From assembly GCF_014518315.1 (NCBI RefSeq), contig NZ_JACVEL010000001.1, positions 1-64,000 of the forward strand: DNA of 64,000 bases. Reading direction: 5' to 3'. Made by a program: the position numbers and the translations under genes. This document shows, piece after piece, positions 52,581-62,129 of this stretch. The stretch is from Taishania pollutisoli. GTDB lineage: Bacteria; Bacteroidota; Bacteroidia; Flavobacteriales_D; Crocinitomicaceae. The first letter of the stretch is position 1; every line of letters starts with the position of its first letter. Under the pieces are notes generated by a model, which made no database searches, was not told the DNA's origin, and worked only from the letters and a program-made list of their open reading frames with translations.

Positions 52581-53891
52581 TTAATTTTCGTAAATATAAG
52601 GAATTTCAAACTGGACTTTCGCGCCTTTCACCTGTTGGTTCTCATCCAGGATATCAGCTGCATGGAACCTGAAATGAGCCGTCCTGGAGTAATGCGACAA
52701 GCGTTCTTTTGTAATGGACATCGCCATTGACTTGTGGTTTTCAGTTTTCCGGGACCCAGAGAATCCCGTCCCGTTGTCCGTTACTTCGAAAAACAATCTT
52801 TTATTCTTCAGAAGAAACCGCACTGAAATCTGTCCGCCCTGCTGTTTTCCTGCCAGGCCGTGTTTAATTGCATTTTCGACAAATGGTTGCGCCAGCATCG
52901 GCGGAACGAAAAAAGCATCTGTATCCATGTTTTCCGGAACAGAGATAGAAAAATCAAACATATTCCCGTACAGTAGCTGTTGTATGGATAAGTAATTTCG
53001 GAGCATTTCCGTTTCTTCGGTCAGTGAAATGTAATTTTCATCGGAACTTTCCAGCACCTGGCGTGTAAGCCGGGAAAACCTGTTCAGGTATTCTATAGCG
53101 GCTTCTTCTTTCTTTCCGTGGATCAGGCTTCGGACGTTCTGTATGGAATTAAAAATAAAATGCGGGTTCATTTGCGAACGTTTGAGCTTTTGTTCCGTCA
53201 GCAATTGTTTATTCTTCATTTTTACCCTGCGTACATTCACCCACATCACACCAAAACCGATAAAGAGCAATACCCCTACAAAACCCACTGCAAATAAAAC
53301 GGTTTGCAGACGAACAACCAGCAGTTCATTTTCTTTATTCTGCATGTCCCGTTCCAGAAAGTTAGTTTTCTCGACCGATTTATCAAGGCTGTCTTTCAAA
53401 TAATACTTATATTTAATCGCAGCAACGATATCCCGCACCTCTTCCCGGATAGTTGTATCCGGTTCATGGTGGTTTTTGTCATACTGAATCTCTGACAACA
53501 TCATAAAAAAGGGCTTTTTAAGCGTATCCAGTTCCGATTTATTTGCGATTGCCATTCCTTCTGAGGCATATTCCTGTGCCTTTTCATAATCACGGTGGAT
53601 GTTGTAGATACCGGCCATACGCAGGTAACACACCGCTTTTCCTTTTGCATACTCCAATTCCGTAGCAAGTTCTCCGGCTTTCTGCAGCATCCGAATCGCT
53701 TGTTTCGCATTGGAATGCGCTATTTTGGTAGCTGAATCGATCAGAAGATCCACTCGGGTGCTATCGTGAGAGAAATGAGATTGCTGCTTGTCCTGATGAT
53801 TCCCTGCCCGGTTGGATTGTGAAAAATACACCATTGGAATCAGCGCTAAAATACCGGTCAGGAAACAGTTCAATACAGCGTTCATGCTCAT
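52581..53891 (-). CDS. LytS-type sensor histidine kinase with TPR-like periplasmic region
   Basis: A 436-residue sensor. An N-terminal hydrophobic segment (8-24) is followed by a TPR-like extracytoplasmic region with LQKAGELATELEYAKGKA and EKAQEYASEGMAIA. A transmembrane helix lies near 195-217 (VLFAVGFVGVLLFIGFGVM). The His_kinase domain carries MNPHFIFNSIQNVR with the phospho-acceptor His, and the ATPase part shows PPMLAQPFVENAIKHG and DNGTGF. This architecture is very common in Bacteroidota. It is the first gene of the unit, with the LytTR regulator 7 bp downstream. Confidence 0.93.
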   Translation of the reverse strand: MSMNAVLNCFLTGILALIPMVYFSQSNRAGNHQDKQQSHFSHDSTRVDLLIDSATKIAHSNAKQAIRMLQKAGELATELEYAKGKAVCYLRMAGIYNIHRDYEKAQEYASEGMAIANKSELDTLKKPFFMMLSEIQYDKNHHEPDTTIREEVRDIVAAIKYKYYLKDSLDKSVEKTNFLERDMQNKENELLVVRLQTVLFAVGFVGVLLFIGFGVMWVNVRRVKMKNKQLLTEQKLKRSQMNPHFIFNSIQNVRSLIHGKKEEAAIEYLNRFSRLTRQVLESSDENYISLTEETEMLRNYLSIQQLLYGNMFDFSISVPENMDTDAFFVPPMLAQPFVENAIKHGLAGKQQGGQISVRFLLKNKRLFFEVTDNGTGFSGSRKTENHKSMAMSITKERLSHYSRTAHFRFHAADILDENQQVKGAKVQFEIPYIYEN

Positions 53892-54163
53892 TTTTAATTT
53901 TTTAGCCTCATTTGAACGTCAAAAATACACATTTATGACAGGTGCACGCATCGGAAAAGTTGTAAAAAAGCGAATATCATCCGGTACGGCACGGATTTCA
54001 TTTAAATCCGGTCTAATATATATTTTCAAAATGATCTGTCTTTTATTCTTTTATTTTTGGATCAAATAAACTTCATCTTTCCCGGATGAAGAAATCCAGG
54101 ACGGGAAAGACAGAGGAGTGAAAGGAAACGAAAACAGGCCATGAATTATCACGCGTTTGCACT

Positions 54164-54973
54164 ATGAAAATGGTATTCTATAAGACCAGGAATGAACTTC
54201 TGCAAAAATACATTGAGGGGTATTATTTTATTTTTGAGGATACCGATCCGACGGTCATCCGGTATAAAACCTTTCCGAATAATTATTGTATCCTTTCTGT
54301 GTCTCAGAATGCAGATGTGCTGTATGAAGAAGGACACATCACTGTGTTTCCTTCCCCTGCAAAAAAAATATCCACCAATTTGGTCATCCGGTACTCCTAT
54401 CCCATCGAAGTGGTCTATCAAAAAGTGGTTAACGAAATCACATTTTATTTCAAACCTTTGGGATTGAATCATTTTATTCCTGAATCCGATTTTTTTTTGC
54501 AGCATGAGCAGTTAATGGATTACACCGTTTCCTCAGAGTTCAATGAAAGAATGGACGAAATTTTAAACATGGGAGACCGGGAACAACAACTTGAAGCGAT
54601 TGAACAATACTGGCTTTCAAAGTTACAGACGCGGGATTTCTCGCTCATAGAAAAGTTACTTTCAGACCTGGAAACCACCGATCTGAAGATAGATGAAATT
54701 GCAAAAAAACATCAATTCAGCCGGCAATATATCAATAAATTATTTCTGAAAAACATCGGTAAGACACCAACTGAATACCGGAAGATACACCGGTTTCGGA
54801 ATTCACTCAAAAAAAGTGGGGACATCAAAAACCTCACGGAATTATCGCATAAAAACTTGTTTTATGACCAGTCCCATTTCAACAAAGCTTTCAAAGAATA
54901 CACCGACAGCAGCCCTTCGTCATTTTTCAAAAATGTGGACACCGAAAAAGAAACAATCTGGTTGTTTATATAA
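54164..54973 (+). CDS. AraC-family transcriptional regulator
   Basis: A 269-residue regulator. The N-terminal half (1-155) is a beta-rich sensor similar to the DUF6597 type (YFIFEDTDPTVIRYKTFPN). The C-terminal pair of helix-turn-helix motifs reads IDEIAKKHQFSRQYINKLF and LSHKNLFYDQSHFNKAFKEY, close to the AraC consensus. It stands at the left edge of the plus-strand block of small unknown genes; regulation of them is possible but unproven. Confidence 0.9.
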   Translation: MKMVFYKTRNELLQKYIEGYYFIFEDTDPTVIRYKTFPNNYCILSVSQNADVLYEEGHITVFPSPAKKISTNLVIRYSYPIEVVYQKVVNEITFYFKPLGLNHFIPESDFFLQHEQLMDYTVSSEFNERMDEILNMGDREQQLEAIEQYWLSKLQTRDFSLIEKLLSDLETTDLKIDEIAKKHQFSRQYINKLFLKNIGKTPTEYRKIHRFRNSLKKSGDIKNLTELSHKNLFYDQSHFNKAFKEYTDSSPSSFFKNVDTEKETIWLFI

Positions 54974-55043
54974 AATGGTTGATTGGCGGAAAGACAACCG
55001 TTCGAAGTTTACATTTTTACAAGTTTAAATAATAGTCGCGCAC

Positions 55044-55051
55044 TACTTTTG
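55044..55051 (+). promoter_or_regulatory. -7 promoter element TACTTTTG
   Basis: It matches TAnnTTTG. Transcription would start near 55055-55056, so the ATG at 55078 is the likelier start of the following gene rather than the GTG at 55054. Confidence 0.5.
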
Positions 55052-55077
55052 CAGTGACAAGCAGTACACAACGGATT

Positions 55078-55581
55078 ATGGTCATATCATTTGAAAAAGA
55101 GACAGAGGGGGTATTGCTCGTCTGCTCAAAAAAGGGATTAAAAAAATACGTTGCAGGCACGGAGTTTAATCACCAGTTCCCGGAAGGGATTTTACCCCTT
55201 GTAAATAACGGTTCGGTCATCGCACTGACGACCGAAAGTAGTGATGAAGTCAAAGGAGAAGTCATCGACATTGCAATGAATGACTATAAAGGATATAAAT
55301 TAATTGGAGAGCAGAACCTTTACATTGATGCCGATGACGAAGTATATGTTCTTTCCCATAGTGAGTTTACCGAAATATGCAGCAATCATCAGGGAGACAT
55401 CGACGCCTTCAGTTTCTGGAATGAAAAAATAGTTTTAAACGACTTACGACCAGGCTGGGCCATTGTTTTTACACACTGTAAACTACGCAAAAACAGTATC
55501 TGTCTGTCAATCATTATCCAACTGGTATACACCAACAATCGGTTTCCTTATGAAGAGATCACAGCGATTCCGACCGTATAA
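55078..55581 (+). CDS. Cytosolic protein of unknown function
   Basis: A 167-residue protein without signal peptide or membrane segment; many acidic residues and a beta-rich pattern (EGVLLVCSKKGLKKYVAG). A possible start GTG at 55054 is rejected because of the -7 element at 55044-55051. I do not recognise the family. It heads a run of small unknown genes on the plus strand. Confidence 0.65.
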   Translation: MVISFEKETEGVLLVCSKKGLKKYVAGTEFNHQFPEGILPLVNNGSVIALTTESSDEVKGEVIDIAMNDYKGYKLIGEQNLYIDADDEVYVLSHSEFTEICSNHQGDIDAFSFWNEKIVLNDLRPGWAIVFTHCKLRKNSICLSIIIQLVYTNNRFPYEEITAIPTV

Positions 55582-55621
55582 TAATAGAAAGTTAATTAAT
55601 CATCATAAAAAGTAAAAACGT

Positions 55622-56095
55622 ATGGGAATTTTCAGCGGATTATTCAAAAAGGACAAAAACCTGGTAGCACATTCAAAGGACCTGTCAATGGAGGAAATTG
55701 AAAAAATTCAATTGTCGCTCAAAGATAAAATGGACGCAGATGTATACAATTCAACATTCAACCAGGCATGCCGGCTGATTCCGAAAGGGCAATACACAGA
55801 AGCGATTACATTGTTTACCGCGATTGAAGAAAATACGACAGATGCACATGAAAAAGGAAATTGCCAGAACCAGATTGGGGTGTGTCATTTCTTCCTGGGA
55901 GATTTTGAAAAGGCGATTGAGTTTTACGCCCGGTCGTACAAAAACGGCTTTGACAAAAACATGATGGATGATAACATCTGGGAAGCATGTGAAGAATTGA
56001 TGAAAGTCGATGGCGATAAAGCAAAATGGTCACAGTATTACCTGGAGTTGATTCCTGGAGGAAAGTATACCGGGAAAGCAAACAAGCATGTGTAG
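55622..56095 (+). CDS. Small TPR-containing cytosolic protein
   Basis: A 157-residue cytosolic protein. Two TPR-like helices are visible: GQYTEAITLFTAIEENTTDAH and NQIGVCHFFLGDFEKAIEFY, with family spacing of 34 residues. TPR repeats bind other proteins. Proteins of this shape occur among immunity and chaperone genes. It follows the preceding unknown gene by 40 bp. Confidence 0.72.
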   Translation: MGIFSGLFKKDKNLVAHSKDLSMEEIEKIQLSLKDKMDADVYNSTFNQACRLIPKGQYTEAITLFTAIEENTTDAHEKGNCQNQIGVCHFFLGDFEKAIEFYARSYKNGFDKNMMDDNIWEACEELMKVDGDKAKWSQYYLELIPGGKYTGKANKHV

Positions 56096-56204
56096 GCACC
56101 TGTTTTCTGATCGCATTTTTTAATCCAAAATAAACGCAATTTTAACCATCAATCTGCCTACTACTTATACATTGTGAACAACTAAAATTATCAATTATTA
56201 GCGT

Positions 56205-57689
56205 ATGACAAATGACTATTTAAGCTCGGAAGAAGCACAGAAAATGATCGCGGAAGTGACTGAAAAAATGAACCCGTTATTGGTAGAGGGACGTACGTAT
56301 TTTTCGGAAATCACCCGGGATGAACACGGAAGTTCGGGTGGAAACGTTTCGTTTTTCGAAAACGGAGCGATTCACCGGTATGGAAAAACAGGTAACTATT
56401 CCGATGACGAATTCATGGAACATGTCGGGGCAATCGAAGATACTGATTTCCGGTATTTGATCCGCTTTTTCCCGGTACATGCAAAAGTAAAGTTTACCTT
56501 CAGCAAAGGAGAGCCGATCCGAATGGAACAATACACCGTTGCCATGTTCTTAGAAGATATCAAAGAAAATATTGAAAACGATCACTACCGGCCGGAAGAT
56601 AAGATTCAGAAAAAAGAATTATTGGTCAGCTTTACACAAGAAGCAGATGAGTTGGGAATGTTTATGGATACAACTGAATACTACGAAGCATCTATGCGTT
56701 CATTTGATTTCATGAGTGGCAGTAGTGATCTGGAGTCTATTTATCATCTTTTAGGCGGGAAATTAGACCGTTTTTACTTCAAGTATGAAAATGGCGTGAT
56801 TGCGGCACAATCCAGTCCTGCTTTTGAAGAACACGGTTTACCTCTTCTCACCGTAACTTCTATTGAAGTAAGTCCGGAATACAGCAAACGAAAAGAAGCG
56901 TTCGAAGAAGGTCAACGCTTACGCCATGCGTTTTTCCGTTCATTGGGAACATTAGACGACCGCATTATTTATCTGAGAGTCGGAGGTTTCAGAGATCATT
57001 CCTGGCCGGAGAACAGTACGTCGCACAATTCCTGTAAGATGCGGGTGATTCACACACCGGAAACCACCATTCTCATTACGGACGGACTAACCGATATTTA
57101 TACCACTCCTCACCAGGATGAGAACCTGGAATACAATGGAATCGGTGCGGAATTTTACATGGAATTTTATGGTCAGATTCCGTACGAGGTAGTGCACAAA
57201 CATTTCGCGATGGCACTGGTTAACAGTGTTTCCCAAGTGGCACTTGGTCATGGTGAAATCAAACAGTTGATGCTGGCGAAACAATACGTTTCCGTTGAGT
57301 TCACAGAAGAGAACATTGAATTGTGGGTAAACAGAGAAAACCACGACAATCACAATTGCAGAAGCTTTTTAACGCCGGAAGGATTCCTGAAAGATGACTG
57401 TTTTGGCGTCATGCTGGGAATGGAATCTAAACTTGTACCGCAACGTGTACAACTCAACCTGGAAGAAGTCTTGATGATTAACATCAAACCGGTTGACAGT
57501 ATGTGGCTCAAAGCATCAAAGCTCAGAAGCGAAGATGATGACGTAGCGAAAGTTGCGCGGGAAGCGATCATCAGTGAGTGGAAAGAAAAAGGCGAATGGA
57601 ACCTGGTTCCGCTCACGTACCAGAAAGAATATGTTCAGGGGAATCCTGAATCGGGAGGGATGGTACTTGCTCCATTGTTTCCGTTCTAA
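56205..57689 (+). CDS. Large cytosolic protein with a SUFU-like segment, unknown function
   Basis: A 494-residue protein without signal peptide. The middle (about 285-430) contains ILITDGLTDIYTTPHQDEN, YNGIGAEFYMEFYG and GVMLGMESKLVPQRVQLN, a sequence of blocks like that of bacterial Suppressor-of-fused (SUFU) proteins. SUFU-like proteins are one recurrent family in polymorphic-toxin immunity loci. The N-terminal 250 residues are not recognised (KMNPLLVEGRTYFSEITRDE). The match is from pattern memory only. It is separated by 110 bp from the TPR gene and by 148 bp from the WG-repeat lipoprotein. Confidence 0.6.
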   Translation: MTNDYLSSEEAQKMIAEVTEKMNPLLVEGRTYFSEITRDEHGSSGGNVSFFENGAIHRYGKTGNYSDDEFMEHVGAIEDTDFRYLIRFFPVHAKVKFTFSKGEPIRMEQYTVAMFLEDIKENIENDHYRPEDKIQKKELLVSFTQEADELGMFMDTTEYYEASMRSFDFMSGSSDLESIYHLLGGKLDRFYFKYENGVIAAQSSPAFEEHGLPLLTVTSIEVSPEYSKRKEAFEEGQRLRHAFFRSLGTLDDRIIYLRVGGFRDHSWPENSTSHNSCKMRVIHTPETTILITDGLTDIYTTPHQDENLEYNGIGAEFYMEFYGQIPYEVVHKHFAMALVNSVSQVALGHGEIKQLMLAKQYVSVEFTEENIELWVNRENHDNHNCRSFLTPEGFLKDDCFGVMLGMESKLVPQRVQLNLEEVLMINIKPVDSMWLKASKLRSEDDDVAKVAREAIISEWKEKGEWNLVPLTYQKEYVQGNPESGGMVLAPLFPF

Positions 57690-57837
57690 TCATTTAATAA
57701 TAGGTTTCAAGTCCATTCCGATGCCGTTCGGAATGGACTTTCTACTAATAACCGGATCTGCAAACAACCTGAAAAAGAAAGAATTTGTTTCGCTCACAAC
57801 CGCAACGATTCTGAAAATGGAAAAGATAGAAAAACGC

Positions 57838-58995
57838 ATGGATATGAAGAATAAAATAGTGGTCGTTCTATTACAGTTAGCCCTGCTTCAAAGCTGTGGT
57901 TACGGGAACCCGGGAAAAGAAAACGGGAAACCTCTTCACGCCCCGGAGCAGGAGAACACAGACAACGCCCCGCTCGCTGCCTACAAACATGTTTATTCCT
58001 TTCAGGAAGGGTTTGCCATTGTGTCCGTGGATAAAAAACATGGATTCATTGATAAAAAGGGAAATAACGTTATACCTTGCAAGTACGATTACGCACATGA
58101 CTTCAGCAACGGGTTTGCAAGGATTGAGCAAAAAGGAAAATATGGATTTATTGATAAATCAGGTAAGGAAATCACTCCGGCCAAATACGATTTTGCAGCT
58201 GATTTCCAACATGGAAGAGCGCTCGTAAAACTGGACGGAAAATGGGGCTTTATTGATAAAAGCGGTGCAGAAATAATTCCGGTCATTTATGATGATGCCA
58301 GTGATTTTTCAGAAGAGCTAACCACCGTAAAAGATAACGACCGATGGTTCATCATTGATACACTGAATAACCGGAAACCTGTTTCGCACAACTGTACCAG
58401 TCTCTCTTCTTTTCACGATGGATTGGCATCCATTGAAATAGCCGGGAAAAGCGGTTGTATAAATAAGCAAGGGAAAATTGTCATTCCGCCCACTTACACG
58501 TATGTGTTCTTTTTTAATGACAGTCTGGCGATGGTTGAGTTGAATGAACAACATGGATTTATCAACCGGAAAGGGAAAGTAGTCGTACCCCTACTCTACG
58601 ATAATTTCCCTCATTTCAGTGATGGATTGGCGGCGGTCAGTCTAAATGACAAATACGGATTTATTGATAAAACCGGGAAGGTGGTTATTCCGATGCAATA
58701 CAGCAACGTATTTAGCTTTTACGACGGCCTGGCAGGAGTCTACATTGATGGAAAAATAGGATGTATCAATAAAAAAGGTGAGTTGGTCATTCCCGCAGTG
58801 TATGACCAGATAGAAGCGGGTGAAGGCGTTATCGGAATGATTGCCGGCGAGAAAGGACAGTTTTTTGACTTGCAGGGGAACGTATTATTTCCCGAAGTAT
58901 ATGAGGATCTGTATGGATTTAGTGACGGAGCAGCTTTGGTGAAACAAAACGGAAACTGGTTTTTCATTGATAAACAGGGACGCAGGTTATTTTAA
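57838..58995 (+). CDS. WG-repeat lipoprotein
   Basis: A 385-residue lipoprotein with a lipobox (LALLQSCGYG); the start could also be the ATG at 57844. The mature part is seven or more degenerate WG-type repeats, units of about 40-45 residues of the form [W/Y/H]GFIDKxGxxxIPxxYDxxxxFxxGxAxV, for example KYGFIDKSGKEITPAKYD and KWGFIDKSGAEIIPVIYD. WG repeats form beta-structures used for protein binding; their cellular roles are mostly unknown, and they occur often beside immunity genes. A cytosolic relative lies at 62454. Confidence 0.9.
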   Translation: MDMKNKIVVVLLQLALLQSCGYGNPGKENGKPLHAPEQENTDNAPLAAYKHVYSFQEGFAIVSVDKKHGFIDKKGNNVIPCKYDYAHDFSNGFARIEQKGKYGFIDKSGKEITPAKYDFAADFQHGRALVKLDGKWGFIDKSGAEIIPVIYDDASDFSEELTTVKDNDRWFIIDTLNNRKPVSHNCTSLSSFHDGLASIEIAGKSGCINKQGKIVIPPTYTYVFFFNDSLAMVELNEQHGFINRKGKVVVPLLYDNFPHFSDGLAAVSLNDKYGFIDKTGKVVIPMQYSNVFSFYDGLAGVYIDGKIGCINKKGELVIPAVYDQIEAGEGVIGMIAGEKGQFFDLQGNVLFPEVYEDLYGFSDGAALVKQNGNWFFIDKQGRRLF

Positions 58996-59039
58996 AAACA
59001 CATATTCCATGAGCAATACCTTACTATAACATCAACACA

Positions 59040-59540
59040 ATGAAACACTTATTAACAGCCCTTATTCTAATAGCATTTAGTCCGTTGCTAACAGCACAGA
59101 CAACTGATTTTCCAACATCCTGGGAAGGGAACTGGAAAGGTGAAGTAGCCATCTTTTCTGCCAATGGCAATCACAACGTTCCAATGAGCCTTGTGATTCA
59201 ACCGATCGATTCGGTTCGGTGGTCCTGGACGCTGCATTATGAAGCACCTCATCAAAGTCCGAGAAAATATGAACTCATAAAAGGTAAATCCGGTTGGAAC
59301 ATTGACGAGAAAAACGGAATTGTTTTACCACAACAGTTCATCGGGAATCGGTTGGCAAGTAGTTTTTCCGTAGAAGGGAATCTGCTTATCTGCTATTACT
59401 GGCTGGAAGGCGATGTGCTGTATATGGAGCTACACGCGATTGCACTGGAACACGGCAGCAAAACCGGGACAAATGCAGAAGAAGCAATTGAAGTTGGCAA
59501 CCATCTGATCGGGTCGTTGCAACAGGCAAAACTGCACTGA
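59040..59540 (+). CDS. Small exported protein of unknown function
   Basis: A 166-residue protein with a signal peptide (HLLTALILIAFSPLLTAQ). The mature part begins TTDFPTSWEGNWKGEVAIF, a Trp-rich N-terminal strand like that of lipocalin-like or NlpE-like beta-barrel domains. No family could be assigned with confidence. Confidence 0.7.
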   Translation: MKHLLTALILIAFSPLLTAQTTDFPTSWEGNWKGEVAIFSANGNHNVPMSLVIQPIDSVRWSWTLHYEAPHQSPRKYELIKGKSGWNIDEKNGIVLPQQFIGNRLASSFSVEGNLLICYYWLEGDVLYMELHAIALEHGSKTGTNAEEAIEVGNHLIGSLQQAKLH

Positions 59541-59585
59541 AAATAAAACGAAGAAACTTGAATAATAAACATAAACTTTTAAGAC

Positions 59586-59993
59586 ATGAAAAAAACAGCA
59601 CTTCTGATCATCGCTTTAGTAAGCACTGTATGTGCTCAGGCGCAAACCATTGAATCCAGTACCCGTAGTACAACCGGACGTATAAAAAGTGACGGAACCA
59701 TTGAAAATAGCAGCGGTTCTACCATTGGTTATATTAAAAACGACGGAATCATTGAGAATAGCCATCATTCCACGATCGGTTACATTAAAAGCGACGGAAC
59801 AATTGAAAATAGTCATCGCTCCACTGTCGGTTATGTAAAGCAGGACGGAACGGTCGAAAACAGCAGTCGAAGTACGCTGGGTTATGTGAAAGATGACGGA
59901 ACGGTAGAAAGTTCCAGTCGAAGTACAATTGGCTATGCCAGAGGTGTTAAGAAAGAATGGGCGGCGGTTGTTTTCTTCTTTTTTAAATTTTAA
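59586..59993 (+). CDS. Small secreted protein built of 17-residue repeats
   Basis: A 135-residue protein with a signal peptide (about 1-20, KKTALLIIALVSTVCAQA). Five complete 17-residue repeats begin at residues 28, 45, 62, 79 and 96, with a partial one at 113 and a half unit before the first. Each has the form S-T-x-G-Y-[I/V]-K-x-D-G-T-[I/V]-E-N-S. The regular alternation suggests a small symmetrical beta structure, possibly like the beta-flower fold. The end is short and hydrophobic (AAVVFFFFKF). The function is unknown; copy number may vary between strains. Confidence 0.85.
   Translation: MKKTALLIIALVSTVCAQAQTIESSTRSTTGRIKSDGTIENSSGSTIGYIKNDGIIENSHHSTIGYIKSDGTIENSHRSTVGYVKQDGTVENSSRSTLGYVKDDGTVESSSRSTIGYARGVKKEWAAVVFFFFKF
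59667..59942 (+). repeat. 51-bp coding tandem repeat, five and a half copies
   Basis: These bases encode the 17-residue repeats starting at residues 28, 45, 62, 79, 96 and 113 of the secreted protein. Neighbouring units resemble each other most, as after tandem duplication. Confidence 0.85.
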
Positions 59994-60032
59994 CGCACTC
60001 CAGATAAAAACATCAAAGATCAGTATTCAAAA

Positions 60033-60512
60033 ATGAAATACTATTTCATCCCCTTGATGTTGATTGTAATGAGTTGTAATAAACCCATAAAGGATAAATT
60101 CAGAGCAACCCTTATTGGATATCAGAAAGAGTTTCCTATTCCCGAAGGTGCAAAAGAAAGCGGCTCCGGCAGAATGTATATCTATCAGGTTCATTTTAGT
60201 AAACACAATGAGGATACCGTATTTGCTGTAAACAGAACCTATTCTAAAATTGAAAATGGTTTGTATGAAGGTCAAAAAATACACCGTGACAGAGAACTGA
60301 AGTCTTTGGTAATAACAGATATTTTCAACGTCAGCGGAGATCTGACGGATGCAGAAGTCAAAAGCCAACATGCTTCTTTTTGGGATACCGGCAGTGGCGA
60401 GGATGAACAACATACTCCCATCTATTGGTATAAAGTAAAGGACAACAACATCTATTTTTTGGAAAAGGACACAACATATACGGAAAAAATATTTCGATTT
60501 AAAGAGCAATAA
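60033..60512 (+). CDS. Lipoprotein of unknown function
   Basis: A 159-residue lipoprotein with a short signal peptide and lipobox (FIPLMLIVMSC). The body has IYQVHFSKHNEDTVFAVNR and DNNIYFLEKDTTYTEK, beta-rich. Not recognised. It lies 39 bp downstream of the repeat protein on the same strand. Confidence 0.72.
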   Translation: MKYYFIPLMLIVMSCNKPIKDKFRATLIGYQKEFPIPEGAKESGSGRMYIYQVHFSKHNEDTVFAVNRTYSKIENGLYEGQKIHRDRELKSLVITDIFNVSGDLTDAEVKSQHASFWDTGSGEDEQHTPIYWYKVKDNNIYFLEKDTTYTEKIFRFKEQ

Positions 60513-60618
60513 TGCGCAACCATTATAGCTTAAAATTTGCCGTGGACACTACTGATTACCATGCGGAAAGCACCATAAATCAAACAGTATGAAACAGGCA
60601 TTTAATTCAAAATAAAAA

Positions 60619-61356
60619 ATGAAAACAGCGGTATTATTAGTCATACTCCTTCAGTTATTCTGTTCCTGTAACGGGCAAGAAAATAAAATTTCTGCAACCA
60701 CATATACACAGAAATTGGAATATGGGCTTCATGGAGCAGTAAAAGAAGTAACAGGTTATATCCATACGATAGAAAATGGAAAAATTCCAACAGATACCGC
60801 TGATTACGCAGGAAAAACATCCATGACGTTTGATCACTCAGGTAATATGCTGGCAATGCATCGCTTGTGGAAATCAGATACAACAGGAAATCGCAAAAGA
60901 AGCAAAACAGAGTTTAAACTCCTGTTTTCCGGAAAAGGAAAAGATATATCCTTCAAAGAAATATACCGTTTTGGGGACGGAGATGTAGAGGAAGGAAATT
61001 ACAGCTACGTTTGGTCAGACGATTATAATTACACAATTGTTTCATCCGGGAAAAGTGCTTATAGAAGCGTTATTACACTGGATCAAAATTATCGGTTAAT
61101 CAAAAGCGTCTTCATGAAAGGTGATAGTATCCAAGTGACCGAAGAGCTGGATTTTATGTGCAACAACAATAAAATTCAGGAAAAAAGAACCAAAACGACT
61201 GAGAATAGAAATGGGGGAATGGAAGTGTCTTATCAACTGCAAGTAACACAGGAATATGACCGGTACGGAAACCCGACTGTCATCTATGGATACGACGATC
61301 TTGAAAAGGAACGGCTCAGAGAAGTTTATTACAAAGTATATACATACTACGAATAG
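60619..61356 (+). CDS. Lipoprotein of unknown function
   Basis: A 245-residue lipoprotein with a signal peptide and lipobox (LLQLFCSC). The body is beta-rich, with MTFDHSGNMLAMHRLW and a C-terminal VTQEYDRYGNPTVIYGYDD, the style of YD/RHS-like strands seen in many Bacteroidota lipoproteins, but too short for a toxin core. No function assigned. Confidence 0.72.
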   Translation: MKTAVLLVILLQLFCSCNGQENKISATTYTQKLEYGLHGAVKEVTGYIHTIENGKIPTDTADYAGKTSMTFDHSGNMLAMHRLWKSDTTGNRKRSKTEFKLLFSGKGKDISFKEIYRFGDGDVEEGNYSYVWSDDYNYTIVSSGKSAYRSVITLDQNYRLIKSVFMKGDSIQVTEELDFMCNNNKIQEKRTKTTENRNGGMEVSYQLQVTQEYDRYGNPTVIYGYDDLEKERLREVYYKVYTYYE

Positions 61357-61439
61357 CCAGAAAATTATTTGACCGGAATGAGAGTATCAAAAACGAACGC
61401 AAGGTATCCATTCAGTGAGCAATTAAAATCAATCAAAAG

Positions 61440-62000
61440 ATGCAATCAATCAAACAATTTATAGAACAATTTATAACGGCAGAATATGATTTCAGTTGTG
61501 CAGAATATTCAATGGAAATAACGGATGAAGCATGTCAGAAAATTGCCGCTAAAGTAAATGCACTGATCTATTATTTACAATACGAACGAGTAGCTTCCAT
61601 TGCAGAGAGAAAAGGAGACGAGCAATGGGAACAGCGGTGTAAAATGAAAGTAGAGAAAATTATTCCCCGCACTTTATTCCAGATCAAGCACTACGAAAAT
61701 CCCGTATTGGGAGATGCTTTAAAACGTATCGTTACAGGAAAAGACATATATGGTTGTTATGTCAGCTATCCCTATAAAGGCGGAAGAGATTTGTACTTCT
61801 CCTCCATTTTTTATGTTTCCGAAACCAACGAAGGACTGAAAATCATTTATAAAAAGAGCTTTAATTCCGATGCAGGAACCTGGTACCACCCGGTGGATTT
61901 AGACACGGTTACAGTGATCGATGAAGGACAACTCATAGCGGTAGAAAAATACCTGGCTCCAGAAGAAGCAACAAGTCTGGAGGATTATAATAAAGAATGA
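61440..62000 (+). CDS. Cytosolic protein of unknown function, candidate immunity protein
   Basis: A 186-residue cytosolic protein with an acidic body and an N-terminus reading MQSIKQFIEQFITAEYDF. The same opening pattern recurs in the 15-codon relic at 63318 (METVKQWIKQFNQTE), so paralogous copies of this gene probably existed here. Its size and charge suit immunity proteins, but no family is recognised. Its stop overlaps a 26-codon reading frame (61997-62077). Confidence 0.65.
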   Translation: MQSIKQFIEQFITAEYDFSCAEYSMEITDEACQKIAAKVNALIYYLQYERVASIAERKGDEQWEQRCKMKVEKIIPRTLFQIKHYENPVLGDALKRIVTGKDIYGCYVSYPYKGGRDLYFSSIFYVSETNEGLKIIYKKSFNSDAGTWYHPVDLDTVTVIDEGQLIAVEKYLAPEEATSLEDYNKE

Positions 62001-62077
62001 AAAACGATGAGCACAAAAAAGTCGGCATTAAAATCATTGACTCAATGAAGGAAATTTTAAATAAATGCCGGAAGTGA
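61997..62077 (+). other. 26-codon reading frame, doubtful
   Basis: ATG overlapping the stop of the preceding gene (ATGA), then a Lys-rich run (NDEHKKVGIKIIDSMKEI) to TGA. It could be a coupled small peptide or a gene relic; I cannot decide. Confidence 0.25.
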
Positions 62078-62129
62078 TTTGCCCTTGCGAAAGGAATCGT
62101 TCATGAAACAAAAGTAATGTTAAAATATA

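Noticed and set aside
60027..60509. Minus-strand open frame of 160 codons
   Set aside because: Exact shadow of the lipoprotein gene at 60033-60512, which has a signal peptide and fits the strand of all neighbours.
62078..62129. Continuation of the 61997 frame past TGA as a recoded or selenocysteine gene
   Set aside because: The sequence after TGA runs into the out-of-frame start of the 62130 gene and shows no family pattern; chance is the simpler reading.
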